Shown piece by piece: positions 26,701-34,953 of a stretch of DNA of 52,760 nucleotides. Under the pieces are notes generated by a model. It saw only the letters and a program-made list of their open reading frames with translations, was not told the origin of the DNA and made no database searches. Within the stretch, counting starts at the first letter, position 1; every line of letters begins with the position of its first letter. Location: positions 1-52,760 of the forward strand of contig JAJSZW010000009.1 in the NCBI GenBank assembly GCA_030262895.1, in the 5' to 3' direction. Source of the stretch: Deltaproteobacteria bacterium. GTDB taxonomy: Bacteria; Desulfobacterota; Desulfobacteria; Desulfobacterales; ETH-SRB1. The translations under genes and the position numbers were made by a program.

Positions 26701-26805
26701 AACAAAATAACCCAGCTCAGAAAGATCCAAAGATGCCTGAATACCTGCCACACCGCCGCCCACTACAAGGACAGAACCCATTTTTGTCGTTTTACTTTCT
26801 TTCAT
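23782..26805 (-). CDS. hdrA: HdrA, two-module, selenocysteine-containing
   Basis: Reading through UGA at 26617-26619 gives 1007 residues. Module 1: GGGVAG at 16-21, 'KTFPTNDCAI-U-ILGPKL' with Sec63 in the Cys position conserved in HdrA (Cys59 in the paralogue at 16709), ferredoxin motif 'CTACGICTMYC' from about residue 112, and 'CRICASTCQAQAI'. The linker has 'GVFVCHCGSNIAGVIDV' and 'VIVSACTPRTHEPLF', typical of full HdrA. Module 2 starts at about 597 ('LVIGGGISGMTAALSMAEQG') with 'CSKVCCGQAVKNAL'. Two C-terminal [4Fe-4S] motifs start at about 940. HdrA carries the bifurcating FAD; a Sec form is known in some methanogens. It is 8 bp after cooS and 8 bp before mvhD, so it could link CODH-derived reduced ferredoxin to the Hdr/MvhD path. 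Predictions starting at 26565 drop the first 80 residues, including the FAD site. Confidence 0.9.
26577..26597 (-). promoter_or_regulatory. SECIS-like hairpin of hdrA
   Basis: About 19 nt after the UGA, UUGAGGCC can pair with GGUCUCCAA (one bulged C, one G-U) around the tetraloop GGUC. Position and GG-containing apical loop fit a bacterial SECIS; the stem is less regular than in mvhD. Confidence 0.5.
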
Positions 26806-26813
26806 AATATCTA

Positions 26814-28772
26814 TTATTCCAAGTCACGTCTCATTTCCATATCATAGAGAACTCTTTCCCTGGTTTCCTGAATACCCAGAGCCTCCCGCCCTTTTTCAAT
26901 ACGCTGGATCATCAATTGGGCCATCTTTACCGGATCGGATTCAACCGCCCACATTCCACCATACAGGTCTTCCATCTCTTTGAACAGAAAATCAGTCAAA
27001 ACCTTGCTTCCTGTTGTGGGAAAGGTTCTTCCAAATACTACAAAAACACCGCTCGCTACAAAATACTGCCCGATTGATATGGCTTTTTCGCTCATCCACT
27101 CCGGCGCACACCCTGCCGCCGGCACCTGATAAATATCGTCACCAAGCCCCCCCTCACGGACAATCTCTGTTGCAGCAATCAGAATCCGGCTGTTGTCCAC
27201 ACATGATCCCATATGCAATACCGGCGGCAGACCCACTGTCTCGCATACCTCTCTCAAGCCGGGCCCTGCCAGCTCTGCGGCTTCAGGAGTCAAAAGTCCC
27301 GCACGCCCGCATGCAGTAGCGGCACAGCCCGTGACAAGGACCAGAACATTGTTGGCTATCAACTCCTTTACCACTGTGGTATGTACGTGCCCGGAACGGA
27401 CGCGCATGCTGTCACATCCTACAACTGCACCGACCCCTCTAATTCTGCCGTTTATAATATTGTCATTCAAGGGACGATATGAAGCACGAAAAGTCCCTCC
27501 CAGCATGTGATTAATAGTTTCGTGACTGAATCCCGCCACAATATCCATCTTGTTCTCTGGGATATTGACCTTTCCTCTCTGCGGAAATCTATCAATTGCA
27601 CGCTGGATGATCTGCCGTGCTGTGTCCACTGCATTATGATGATGCACCTCTATATGTTCGGCGCCCGGGATCTGAGCCCTGTCAGAGGTAGTAATCACCT
27701 CTGTGTGGAAACATCCGGCTACTTCCGGCAAAGACTGCATAATACATTGAACATCTACCACCATTATCTCTACCGCGCCGGTTGCAAGAACAATTTCCTG
27801 CTGGATAAAACTGCCTGCAACGGGAATCCCGTGACGCATGAGGACCTCATTACCTGTACAGCAGACACCGACTAAATTGATCCCTTTTGCCCCAACCTTT
27901 TTGGCTGCCTCGATCATTTCCGGTTCCTGGGCAACTAAAGCCATTGCCTCAGACAGGATCGGCTCATGGCCGTGAACAACCACGTTGACCTCGTCTTTGG
28001 AAAGAACGCCGAGATTTACCACCGCCCGAATCGGAACCGGCGTCCCAAACATGATATCCTGCAGTTCGGTTGATATCATGGAACCACCCCAGCCGTCTGC
28101 CAGGGCACATCTGGTCGCCTGAAGAATCAGGTTGCGATAATCCTGGTCGGTACCCATATGGGTCCGATGCATTATCTCAACAACTTCCCGCTGTATGCCG
28201 CGAGGTGTAACTCCCAATTTTTTCCACAATTCCTGCCTTTTTTTAGGAGCACGTTTTATGCAATATAAGCCACCTTCCTGCTTGCCGAATTCAGCCAATG
28301 CCTTTTCACCCAGCTCAATAGCAATGTCCTTTGTGCTTCTGTCTTCGGTCTTTATTTCAAACACCTCTGCCAAAGCCCGTAATTTCTTTTCATCCTTGAT
28401 TTTGTAGTCTGATTCTCCCTTGGCCGCAGCCAAAAAAGCCATCGCCGTCTCCAGGGCGTGATCCATATGTGCAGATGCTCCTCCAGCAACCATACGGGCA
28501 AAGTTACGCGCCGCTACAGTAGCAGGAGTGGCACCACAAAGTCCTATTGACTCCGGGACACCCTCAATCATCATACATGGTCCAAAGGAACAAATACGAC
28601 AGCACGTTCCCCCCTGACCAAAAAGGCATGGATCAATAGCGCGCCTGTTCATACGCTGTATATAGGTAACAACCCCCTGTTTCTCAGCTTGCTCCGCAAC
28701 ACATGTGCTGCCCTCGCAATCAATGCCCATACAGCGCTGGGCGACACCTATGGGAGATCTTTTTGTTGCCAT
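26814..28772 (-). CDS. cooS: Carbon monoxide dehydrogenase catalytic subunit
   Basis: This 652-residue protein is a Ni-Fe CODH (CooS/AcsA). The N-terminal cysteines C49, C57, C58, C61, C66 and C79 ('DPCLFGQGGTCCRICSFGPC') supply the B- and D-type clusters. The C-cluster residues are recognisable downstream: His in 'VVVHGHEPILSEAM', Cys in 'GVCCTGNEVLMRHG', 'VDVQCIMQSL', 'VTGCAATACGRAG', 'HMGSCVDNSRI' and 'AAGCAPEWMSEKA'. It interconverts CO2 and CO for acetyl-CoA synthase AcsB. It is unusual that it lies next to hdrA and folD rather than beside acsB, and that no cooC/acsF nickel-insertion gene is in the window. It is the CODH subunit of the cluster; the name acsA would be equally suitable. 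Confidence 0.95.
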   Translation of the reverse strand: MATKRSPIGVAQRCMGIDCEGSTCVAEQAEKQGVVTYIQRMNRRAIDPCLFGQGGTCCRICSFGPCMMIEGVPESIGLCGATPATVAARNFARMVAGGASAHMDHALETAMAFLAAAKGESDYKIKDEKKLRALAEVFEIKTEDRSTKDIAIELGEKALAEFGKQEGGLYCIKRAPKKRQELWKKLGVTPRGIQREVVEIMHRTHMGTDQDYRNLILQATRCALADGWGGSMISTELQDIMFGTPVPIRAVVNLGVLSKDEVNVVVHGHEPILSEAMALVAQEPEMIEAAKKVGAKGINLVGVCCTGNEVLMRHGIPVAGSFIQQEIVLATGAVEIMVVDVQCIMQSLPEVAGCFHTEVITTSDRAQIPGAEHIEVHHHNAVDTARQIIQRAIDRFPQRGKVNIPENKMDIVAGFSHETINHMLGGTFRASYRPLNDNIINGRIRGVGAVVGCDSMRVRSGHVHTTVVKELIANNVLVLVTGCAATACGRAGLLTPEAAELAGPGLREVCETVGLPPVLHMGSCVDNSRILIAATEIVREGGLGDDIYQVPAAGCAPEWMSEKAISIGQYFVASGVFVVFGRTFPTTGSKVLTDFLFKEMEDLYGGMWAVESDPVKMAQLMIQRIEKGREALGIQETRERVLYDMEMRRDLE

Positions 28773-28821
28773 AGTCAGTCCTCCGACATTAGCGATCAGC
28801 TTCAGCCAATCTATTCTTTAA

Positions 28822-29700
28822 CTAAAGAGTGTTTCTTGCCGCTTCCACAGTATTTTTCATCAGCATAACAATTGTCATCGGGCCTACACCACCCGGGACA
28901 GGTGTTATTGCAGCAGCTTTTTCTTTAACACTATCAAATTCAACATCGCCTACTAAAATCGCCTTTCCTTCAGGCGTTTTTCCAATCCTGTTAACCCCGA
29001 CATCAATAACAACAACTCCTTCTCCGACCATATCGCCGGTAACCGTTTTGGGATGACCGGTAGCGACTATAAGTATGTCCGCCCGTTTTGTATGGAAAGA
29101 TATATCTTTAGTCCTTGTATGGCACAGAGTTACCGTTGCATTACCGGACGGTCTCTTCTGAAGCATCAGATTTAAAACCGGCTTCCCAACGATGTTGCTT
29201 CTACCAACTATTACCACTTCAGCTCCTTCAGTTTTTACTCCTGAACGACTTAAAAGCTCTAATACTCCATGCGGTGTACATGGAAGAAAACATTTCTCGC
29301 CGATAACCATTTTGCCAACATTTACAGGATGAAAACCATCTACATCCTTGTTGGGATCTATTGCATAAAGTACACGGGTTTCATTAATGTGCTCAGGGAG
29401 AGGCAACTGTACTAAAATACCGTGGATGCGGGAATCATTGTTCAATTCATCAATCAACTTCAGGAGATCTTCCTCTGCAATATCCCCCGGCAAGTTGATC
29501 ATCTTCGAATAAATACCCAGGTTATTACAAGACTTCTCCTTTTGGCCGACATATACCTTGGATGCAGGGTCATCACCCACAAGGACCGTGGCCAGGCCAG
29601 GAGTCAAGCCATGTTTTTCCTTTAATTCCGCTATCTCTTGTTTAAGCTCCACCCTTATTTCTTTGGCGATTTCAGTTCCACTAATAATTTTTGCTGACAT
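28822..29700 (-). CDS. folD: Bifunctional methylene-THF dehydrogenase/methenyl-THF cyclohydrolase
   Basis: This 292-residue protein shows all FolD landmarks: 'LATVLVGDDPASKVYVGQKEKSC' (catalytic Tyr-x-x-x-Lys), 'GILVQLPLPEHIN', 'DVDGFHPVNVGKM', 'PCTPHGVLELL', the Rossmann 'VVIVGRSNIVGKPV' and 'ITPVPGGVGPMTIVMLMKNT'. It catalyses the two middle steps of the folate branch (methylene- to methenyl- to formyl-THF). It follows fhs by 17 bp, so the two formyl-THF enzymes are co-expressed. Confidence 0.96.
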   Translation of the reverse strand: MSAKIISGTEIAKEIRVELKQEIAELKEKHGLTPGLATVLVGDDPASKVYVGQKEKSCNNLGIYSKMINLPGDIAEEDLLKLIDELNNDSRIHGILVQLPLPEHINETRVLYAIDPNKDVDGFHPVNVGKMVIGEKCFLPCTPHGVLELLSRSGVKTEGAEVVIVGRSNIVGKPVLNLMLQKRPSGNATVTLCHTRTKDISFHTKRADILIVATGHPKTVTGDMVGEGVVVIDVGVNRIGKTPEGKAILVGDVEFDSVKEKAAAITPVPGGVGPMTIVMLMKNTVEAARNTL

Positions 29701-29717
29701 TATTTAAATCTCCAGTA

Positions 29718-31481
29718 TCAAAAAAGCCCTTTTACTTTTCCGGTCTCAACATCCACATCAATACGCCTGTAAGCCGGATCTGATGCTGTGCCCGGCATAA
29801 GGCTGATAGCTCCTGCAACCGGTACAACAAACCCTGCTCCCTTATAGGTCAAAATATCCCGTACAGGAAGAGTCCACCCTGTTGGGACGCCTTTTTTAGT
29901 GGGATCATGGGAAAGGCTGAGATGGGTCTTAACCATGCATGTGCCCAATTTTGCAAGTTCAGGATCCTGTTCTATTCTTTTGGCCTTGGCCTCGGCTTCA
30001 GGAGTATAGCTTACACCGTCAGCACCGTAAACTTCTTTTGCAATCAGTTCAATCCGCTTACGAAGCGGAGTATCAAGCTCGTAAAGAAGGCGGAAATTGT
30101 TTTCTTCTTCACATGCATCAACAACTGCGTCGGCAAACTCCAATGCCCCGTCACCGCCTTTGAGCCAGTGCTCTGAAACAGCGGCACGAGCGCCGGCGGC
30201 TTCAGACAATCTGCGAACTGCATTTATCTCATCCTTTGTATCAGTATAGAATGAATTGATACAAACAACCGGGTTTATACCTGCCTTTTTAACCGTTTTA
30301 ATGTGATGAACCAGATTCTCGCATCCCTTTTCAACCCAGTCCACATGCTCTTCAAGATATGCAGGGTCCATTGGCTTGCCGGGAGGTAAAGGAGGTCCGC
30401 CGCCATGACATTTTAATGCACGAATGGTTGCAACTACTACAGCACAATGTGGTTTTAATCCACTAAAACGACATTTTAAGTTCCAGAATTTCTCAAAACC
30501 TATATCTGCTCCAAAACCACTTTCGGTAACATGATAGTCTGCTAATTTTAATCCAACTCTGTCTGCAATGATTGATGACTGCCCTATGGCTATGTTTGCA
30601 AATGGTCCTGCATGCACCAGAACGGGCTGCCCTTCTAAGGTCTGCATAAGATTTGGATTCAATGCTTCTACCATCCAGGCAGTCATTGCACCGTCAACCT
30701 CAAGATCTGCAGTAGTAACAGGATCACCATTTTTGTTATACGCGACAACTATTTTACCCATTCGATCGCGCATGTCTTTCAGGCTTGTAGCAACAGCTAA
30801 AATAGCCATAATCTCGGAACTTACTGCTATTGCAAATTTGGACTGCATGGGAAAACCGTCCATCTTTCCACCAAGACCTATTATTATATTACGGAGAGAC
30901 TGGGCGCAAAAATCAATTATCCATCCCATTTCAACATTTTTCGGATTAATATCAAGCCGTTTTAAATTCTTTTTAGCCAGGATCTCATCAGAATAATTAT
31001 TTTCATGCTGCATCCTCGATGTCAAAGCCACCATGGCTAAATTATGAGCATTCATGATAGCATTAATATCGCCGGTCAAACCTAATGAAAAAGGTGTAAG
31101 AGGAATACACTGCGCAAGCCCGCCTCCTGCAGCACTCCCCTTAATATTCATTGTGGGACCTCCGGAAGGCTGGCGGATAGCTCCTATTACTCGCTTGCCT
31201 CTCTTGCCGAATCCCTGCACCAATCCCATGGCAGAAGTGCTTTTACCTTCTCCGAGTGGAGTGGGGGTTATTGCTGTTACATCAATATATTTTGCGTCTG
31301 ATTTTCCTTCAAGACGTTTAACAATCTTTGCAAAATCTAATTTTGCCACATAATGCCCATGCGGAAGCAACTCTTCTTTCTCAAGCCCGAGTTCCTCTCC
31401 CAGTTGATATACTGTTTTCATATTTTTTTCCGCATCTTCGGCAATTTCCCAATCCTGATGCTTAGTTGGATCAAGAGACAT
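29718..31481 (-). CDS. fhs: Formate-tetrahydrofolate ligase
   Basis: This 587-residue protein is formyl-THF synthetase. It has the phosphate-binding '[20 protein letters not shown]', '[19 protein letters not shown]', '[13 protein letters not shown]', '[22 protein letters not shown]', and C-terminal '[19 protein letters not shown]'. It activates formate with ATP and THF, the entry of the methyl branch, so it takes the product of FdhA. It is slightly longer than the 555-560 residue norm. AAGGAGGAAGCT precedes the ATG, one of the best ribosome-binding sites in the window, and a 360-bp gap lies upstream, so it is the likely first gene of the cluster. Confidence 0.96.
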   Translation of the reverse strand: MSLDPTKHQDWEIAEDAEKNMKTVYQLGEELGLEKEELLPHGHYVAKLDFAKIVKRLEGKSDAKYIDVTAITPTPLGEGKSTSAMGLVQGFGKRGKRVIGAIRQPSGGPTMNIKGSAAGGGLAQCIPLTPFSLGLTGDINAIMNAHNLAMVALTSRMQHENNYSDEILAKKNLKRLDINPKNVEMGWIIDFCAQSLRNIIIGLGGKMDGFPMQSKFAIAVSSEIMAILAVATSLKDMRDRMGKIVVAYNKNGDPVTTADLEVDGAMTAWMVEALNPNLMQTLEGQPVLVHAGPFANIAIGQSSIIADRVGLKLADYHVTESGFGADIGFEKFWNLKCRFSGLKPHCAVVVATIRALKCHGGGPPLPPGKPMDPAYLEEHVDWVEKGCENLVHHIKTVKKAGINPVVCINSFYTDTKDEINAVRRLSEAAGARAAVSEHWLKGGDGALEFADAVVDACEEENNFRLLYELDTPLRKRIELIAKEVYGADGVSYTPEAEAKAKRIEQDPELAKLGTCMVKTHLSLSHDPTKKGVPTGWTLPVRDILTYKGAGFVVPVAGAISLMPGTASDPAYRRIDVDVETGKVKGLF

Positions 31482-31597
31482 AGCTTCCTCCTTTTTATCA
31501 AAAAATCCATATTATAAATCTGATATTAAGAAAATACATACGATCTTTATTTCTGTATTTCCATAATTTACTGAATCAAATTTATTTATTTATGTCA

Positions 31598-31626
31598 TGT
31601 GTAAACGATGTTTTTTATTTAGTCAA
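31598..31626 (-). promoter_or_regulatory. Possible promoter of the Wood-Ljungdahl cluster
   Basis: TTGACT (31621-31626) and TACACA (31598-31603) are 17 bp apart on the minus strand, about 115 bp before fhs in an AT-rich leader. The -35 is good and the -10 poor, so this is tentative. Confidence 0.3.
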
Positions 31627-31647
31627 GTAAAAAATTCATCTGCTAAC

Positions 31648-31662
31648 TTGGTGACTACTCAT
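31648..31662 (+). repeat. Diverged copy 3 of the dispersed element
   Basis: CTTGGTGACTACTCA matches the left part of the copy at 15217-15231 with one difference. It is followed within 15 bp by heptamer array G. Confidence 0.5.
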
Positions 31663-31671
31663 GTGGATGGG

Positions 31672-31838
31672 GTGAAGGTTGAAGGTTGGAGGGGTCAAAA
31701 GAGCACAATTGCCGTACTTTAGCGGAAATACCTGCCCGCCATCGCGAGCTCAGGCGAGGCGGGCGGGTCTGATTCTTGCACCAAACATGGCTTCAAAATG
31801 CGCTTTTTCCTAACAGCCTTCCACCTTCCACCTTCAGT
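31672..31838. repeat. Inverted pair of 7-bp arrays (G1/G2, TGAAGGT and CCTTCCA types) around a GC-rich hairpin
   Basis: G1 (31672-31694) has units TGAAGGT, TGAAGGT, TGGAGGG; G2 (31815-31838) has CCTTCCA, CCTTCCA, CCTTCAG, which is close to the reverse complement of G1, so the two could pair. The php stop codon lies 5 bp beyond G2. The intervening 120 bp contain no gene, only the hairpin at 31731-31767. Confidence 0.65.
31731..31767. repeat. GC-rich hairpin repeat
   Basis: CCTGCCCGCC pairs with GGCGGGCGGG (one mismatch) around a 17-nt loop. It stands out in an AT-rich gap and resembles the CCCGCC/GGCGGG palindromic repeats dispersed in other genomes. It might also end the php transcript, but no T-run follows. 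Confidence 0.6.
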
Positions 31839-31842
31839 CTCT

Positions 31843-32481
31843 CTACCTAATAAATAAGGAGGCATTTTTTTGCATTATATCATAATCATTCTCGGTCAAA
31901 CCTGCCCCGCAAACAATTTTTTTTGCCATTTTTTCATCAATCAAATCTTCAGGCGCATGCGCATCAGTGTTGATGACAAGTTTTGCACCTGTTTTCCCGG
32001 CAAGCTTTGCAACATATCCGTTTGTCAGAGAATGCCCCTTACGGGCTGATATCTCCAAAAAAATTCCATTCTCTTTTGCTTTTAAAACTTCCTCCTCGCT
32101 TATAAGACCGGGGTGTGCCAGAATGTCAATATCCGCTTCTATCGCAGCATTATTAGTGCCTGGAGCAACTGGTTCGGCAATTGTTTCTCCATGCACTATA
32201 ATGATCTTTGCTCCTAAAGAGCGCGCCTTTTTTGCGGCATCTGAAATCAGGACTGGTGGTACATGTGTTATTTCTATCCCGGGAACAACCTTTATGCTTA
32301 AAACGCTATTTAGTTTCTCTGCTATGGCAACTATTCTTGGAACTATAAAATCAATATTTGAAAAATCACCATGATCTGTTATTCCAATTCCCTTTAATCC
32401 GATAAATTCTGCTCTTCTAACAAGCTCGGAAGGTATCAAAACGCCATCGCTGAAAACCGTATGTGTATGAAGATCTATCAT
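31843..32481 (-). CDS. PHP-domain (histidinol-phosphatase-like) metal-dependent phosphoesterase
   Basis: This 212-residue protein has the PHP metal-binding motifs: 'MIDLHTHTVFSDG' (HxH), 'GIGITDHGDF' (DH), 'VVPGIEITHVPP' (E), 'IIIVHGETI' (H), 'IDILAHPGLIS' (H) and 'LVINTDAHAPEDL' (D-H). These form a trinuclear metal site for phosphate-ester hydrolysis. It is the last gene of a miaB-bfn-php unit, overlapping the bfn stop by 4 bp. Substrate unknown; nucleotide or sugar phosphates are possible. Confidence 0.85.
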   Translation of the reverse strand: MIDLHTHTVFSDGVLIPSELVRRAEFIGLKGIGITDHGDFSNIDFIVPRIVAIAEKLNSVLSIKVVPGIEITHVPPVLISDAAKKARSLGAKIIIVHGETIAEPVAPGTNNAAIEADIDILAHPGLISEEEVLKAKENGIFLEISARKGHSLTNGYVAKLAGKTGAKLVINTDAHAPEDLIDEKMAKKIVCGAGLTENDYDIMQKNASLFIR

Positions 32482-32975
32482 ACCTTATATTTCCCAAAAT
32501 CTTCAGGCGAAAGCTTTTCAAGATAATCCGCCCACTTTTTTCCCTCTTCGGTATTATCTATGGCTTCAGCATGGGTATCAGACATTTTCGACTTTTCAAT
32601 AACACCATCATCAACATACATGGGGGCATTATATCGAAGTGCAAGAGCAATTGCATCGCTGGGTCGAGCATCCATACTGAAATTACCTTTTTCATAAATA
32701 AAATAGATTTTGGCGTAGAAAGTGTTATGCTTTAAATCACAAACCTCCACTTTTTCAATGCTGATATCAATAAGGTCTGTAAAATTTTTAAAAAGATCGT
32801 GGGTCATGGGACGTTCAAACTTTATATTTTGAAGTGTAGAGGCAATAGAGGTAGCTTCCAGCAACCCTATCCATATAGGAATTGCCTGATCATCTTTATC
32901 AGACTTTAAAATAATGATCGGTGTGTTTGAAGCCGGATCAATTGTCAGTCCCGCTATGCTAACTTTAAGCAGCAT
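32478..32975 (-). CDS. Bifunctional nuclease domain (DUF151) protein
   Basis: This 165-residue protein matches the BFN/DUF151 family: 'VSIAGLTIDPASNTPIIILKSD', 'AIPIWIGLLEATSIASTLQ', 'RPMTHDLFKNFTDLIDISIEKVEVCDLKHNTFYAKIYF' and 'MDARPSDAIALALRYNAPMYVDDGV'. Homologues in plants and Thermotoga have DNase/RNase or structural roles. An internal GGAGAAC ribosome-binding site lies in the 3' end of miaB, which it overlaps by 11 bp. miaB-bfn-php is a common order in Desulfobacterota. Confidence 0.9.
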   Translation of the reverse strand: MLLKVSIAGLTIDPASNTPIIILKSDKDDQAIPIWIGLLEATSIASTLQNIKFERPMTHDLFKNFTDLIDISIEKVEVCDLKHNTFYAKIYFIYEKGNFSMDARPSDAIALALRYNAPMYVDDGVIEKSKMSDTHAEAIDNTEEGKKWADYLEKLSPEDFGKYKV

Positions 32976-34398
32976 AACTTTGTTCTCCTTTCAAATTAAA
33001 AAGTGTCGGCTCAACCTGAGCTGGTTTCCCCAAGAGCGAATGCAAATATGCTTTCTCAATTTTCACGTTCACTATTTTCCCTTTTAATATTCTATCGCGT
33101 GGAATAGTGGCCTCACTTTGTATAAAGTTTACTACCTTGTTGGTTTCAGTACGCCCTGTCCACTGAACGTATTGATATTTATTTTGGGCATCACCGCTAT
33201 CCACCCTCTTTTTACTTAAACCTTCAACAAGGACCAACTCATTTGATCCAACCAGACCCCTGTTCTTTCTGGTTGTAAAATCTTCCTGCAAATTCAGCAG
33301 GGTTTGCAATCTGTCTTTCTTTTCCTGCTCCGTAATTTTGTCAGCAAAACGGGCTGCCGGTGCATTTGGTCTGTCAGAATACTTAAATGCAAAAATACTA
33401 TCAAATTCCACTTCTTTTATTAAATTCAAAGTTTCTTCAAAATCAGCTCTTGTTTCTCCTGGAAAGCCGACAATAATATCAGAAGTAATAGCTATGCCTG
33501 GGCAATTATTGCGCAGTTTACCTATTTTTTCAAGATACAGCTCCCTGTTATATTTCCTGTTCATTCTTTTTAAAATTCTGTTTGATCCGGACTGAACAGG
33601 CAAATGTATATGGTTGCAAAGCTTATCAAGGTCTTTGAAAGCGCTGATAAGATCATCTGACAGATCTTTTGGATGAGAAGTAGTAAATCTGATTCTAAAA
33701 AGTCCATCTATTTTATTTATCCGGGCCAAAAGTTGCGGGAATGAGTTCAGGTTTTCCTTTTTGCCATAACTGTTTACATTCTGACCAAGAAGAGTAACCT
33801 CTCGAACACCGGTTTTAAGGAGACCTCTGACTTCGCCCACTATGCTTTCAGGGAATCTGCTTGTTTCTCTGCCCCTGACATATGGTACTACACAATAAGT
33901 GCAAAAATTGTCACAGCCCCTCATAATTGTCACAAAGCTTGTAACTTTTGGATCAGCTCTATCCAATGGCGATTCTATAACAGATTCAAACTCTTCTATG
34001 ATTTCTGACATTTCAACGTCGACGAGGCTGCATCTTTCTGATTCTATTCTTTCTATAAGATAAGGTAAACGTGATATAGCATGTGTCCCGAAAACCAAAT
34101 CTACATGCGGCATACGTTCCATGATCTTATCGCCTTCCTGCTGAGCCACACAACCACCAACACCTATAATCAAATCTGGTTTTCTTCTTTTAAGGCCTGC
34201 AAGACGTCCTAAAAAACTAAAAACTTTCTGCTCAGCCTTTTCCCTGATGGCACATGTATTAACAATTATAAGATCAGCAACTTCAAAAGACGAATTCATT
34301 TTGTATCCCGAGGGAGCTAATATCTTTTCAATCTGTTCGGAGTCATAAACATTCATCTGACATCCAATGGTATTTATGTAAAGATGTTTTGTCTTCAT
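32965..34398 (-). CDS. miaB: tRNA-2-methylthio-N6-dimethylallyladenosine synthase
   Basis: This 477-residue radical-SAM methylthiotransferase has the UPF0004 domain with three cluster cysteines ('INTIGCQMNVYDSE', 'IVNTCAIREKAEQ', 'GVGGCVAQQ'), the radical SAM motif 'RGCDNFCTYCVVPYVRGRE' (CxxxCxxC), 'EVTLLGQNVNSYG', 'RIRFTTSHPKDLS', 'HLPVQSGSNRILKRMNRKY', 'AITSDIIVGFPGET' and a C-terminal TRAM domain. It adds methylthio to i6A37 of tRNAs. The C-terminal tail is about 30 residues longer than the E. coli protein. The start lies next to heptamer array H. Confidence 0.95.
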   Translation of the reverse strand: MKTKHLYINTIGCQMNVYDSEQIEKILAPSGYKMNSSFEVADLIIVNTCAIREKAEQKVFSFLGRLAGLKRRKPDLIIGVGGCVAQQEGDKIMERMPHVDLVFGTHAISRLPYLIERIESERCSLVDVEMSEIIEEFESVIESPLDRADPKVTSFVTIMRGCDNFCTYCVVPYVRGRETSRFPESIVGEVRGLLKTGVREVTLLGQNVNSYGKKENLNSFPQLLARINKIDGLFRIRFTTSHPKDLSDDLISAFKDLDKLCNHIHLPVQSGSNRILKRMNRKYNRELYLEKIGKLRNNCPGIAITSDIIVGFPGETRADFEETLNLIKEVEFDSIFAFKYSDRPNAPAARFADKITEQEKKDRLQTLLNLQEDFTTRKNRGLVGSNELVLVEGLSKKRVDSGDAQNKYQYVQWTGRTETNKVVNFIQSEATIPRDRILKGKIVNVKIEKAYLHSLLGKPAQVEPTLFNLKGEQSYAA

Positions 34399-34413
34399 GC
34401 TTTTGTACTGTTC

Positions 34414-34478
34414 TTCCCAATTTCCAATTTCTATTTTAATCTCTCCCTAATTTCTACTTTCCAATTTCAAGTTTCAAG
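34414..34478. repeat. Degenerate 7-bp tandem array H (TTTCCAA type)
   Basis: Units TTCCCAA, TTTCCAA, TTTCTAT, then TTTCTAC-like and AATTTCA, AGTTTCA across the gap between the 143-residue exported protein and miaB. The C-terminal codons (GLKLEIGK, stop at 34454) of the upstream gene lie in it. Confidence 0.6.
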
Positions 34479-34885
34479 CCGTGAACGGCTACCTTTTTTA
34501 TATCCTGAACTTCTATCCTGACATTTCCGAAAGAAGATATACCATAGCAATTTTTGCCTTTATCTATCAGGATCTCAAGAGCTTTTCCGCCCTTTAAATT
34601 TACCTTAGCCTTAACCCGATCATCATGTAAAATAAATAAAACCGAGTCTATCTTGTCAAAATCAATTGATATCTCTGACCGGCCCAATTTGCCGATAAAA
34701 TAAGTCTGGCCTTCAAATGAAAACTTTTCAAGGTCCATCGAAACATCAGTCTGGTCCACAAGTGTAGCAGTATAGTTTTTTTCAGGCTCAGGGATATCAA
34801 TGACACCCATTTCTCCCATATTGCCCATTCCAACTGTAAGAAAACAAATCAAAATAACAAGACCAAAATACCGGCTTTTTTTCAT
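34454..34885 (-). CDS. Small exported protein of unknown function
   Basis: This 143-residue protein starts at ATG 34883-34885, chosen because AAGGTGG sits just upstream; the GTG four codons earlier overlaps that ribosome-binding site. Residues 1-24 are a signal peptide or membrane anchor ('MKKSRYFGLVILICFLTVGMG'). The rest is beta-rich ('TATLVDQTDVSMDLEKFSFEG', 'KLGRSEISIDFDKIDSVLF', 'KVNLKGGKALEILIDKG'), reminiscent of small periplasmic proteins with a beta-sandwich. It is upstream of miaB by 55 bp. No family is recognised. Confidence 0.65.
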   Translation of the reverse strand: MKKSRYFGLVILICFLTVGMGNMGEMGVIDIPEPEKNYTATLVDQTDVSMDLEKFSFEGQTYFIGKLGRSEISIDFDKIDSVLFILHDDRVKAKVNLKGGKALEILIDKGKNCYGISSFGNVRIEVQDIKKVAVHGLKLEIGK

Positions 34886-34953
34886 TATTAGTACCACCTT
34901 TAATTGATTAGGGTGCAGTTACTCACATCTCCCGAGAAATGATAAATATTTCG

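Noticed and set aside
9418..31842. selC or another tRNA gene within the cluster to support Sec use
   Set aside because: No tRNA-like cloverleaf was recognised in any gap; the Sec machinery must lie outside the window.
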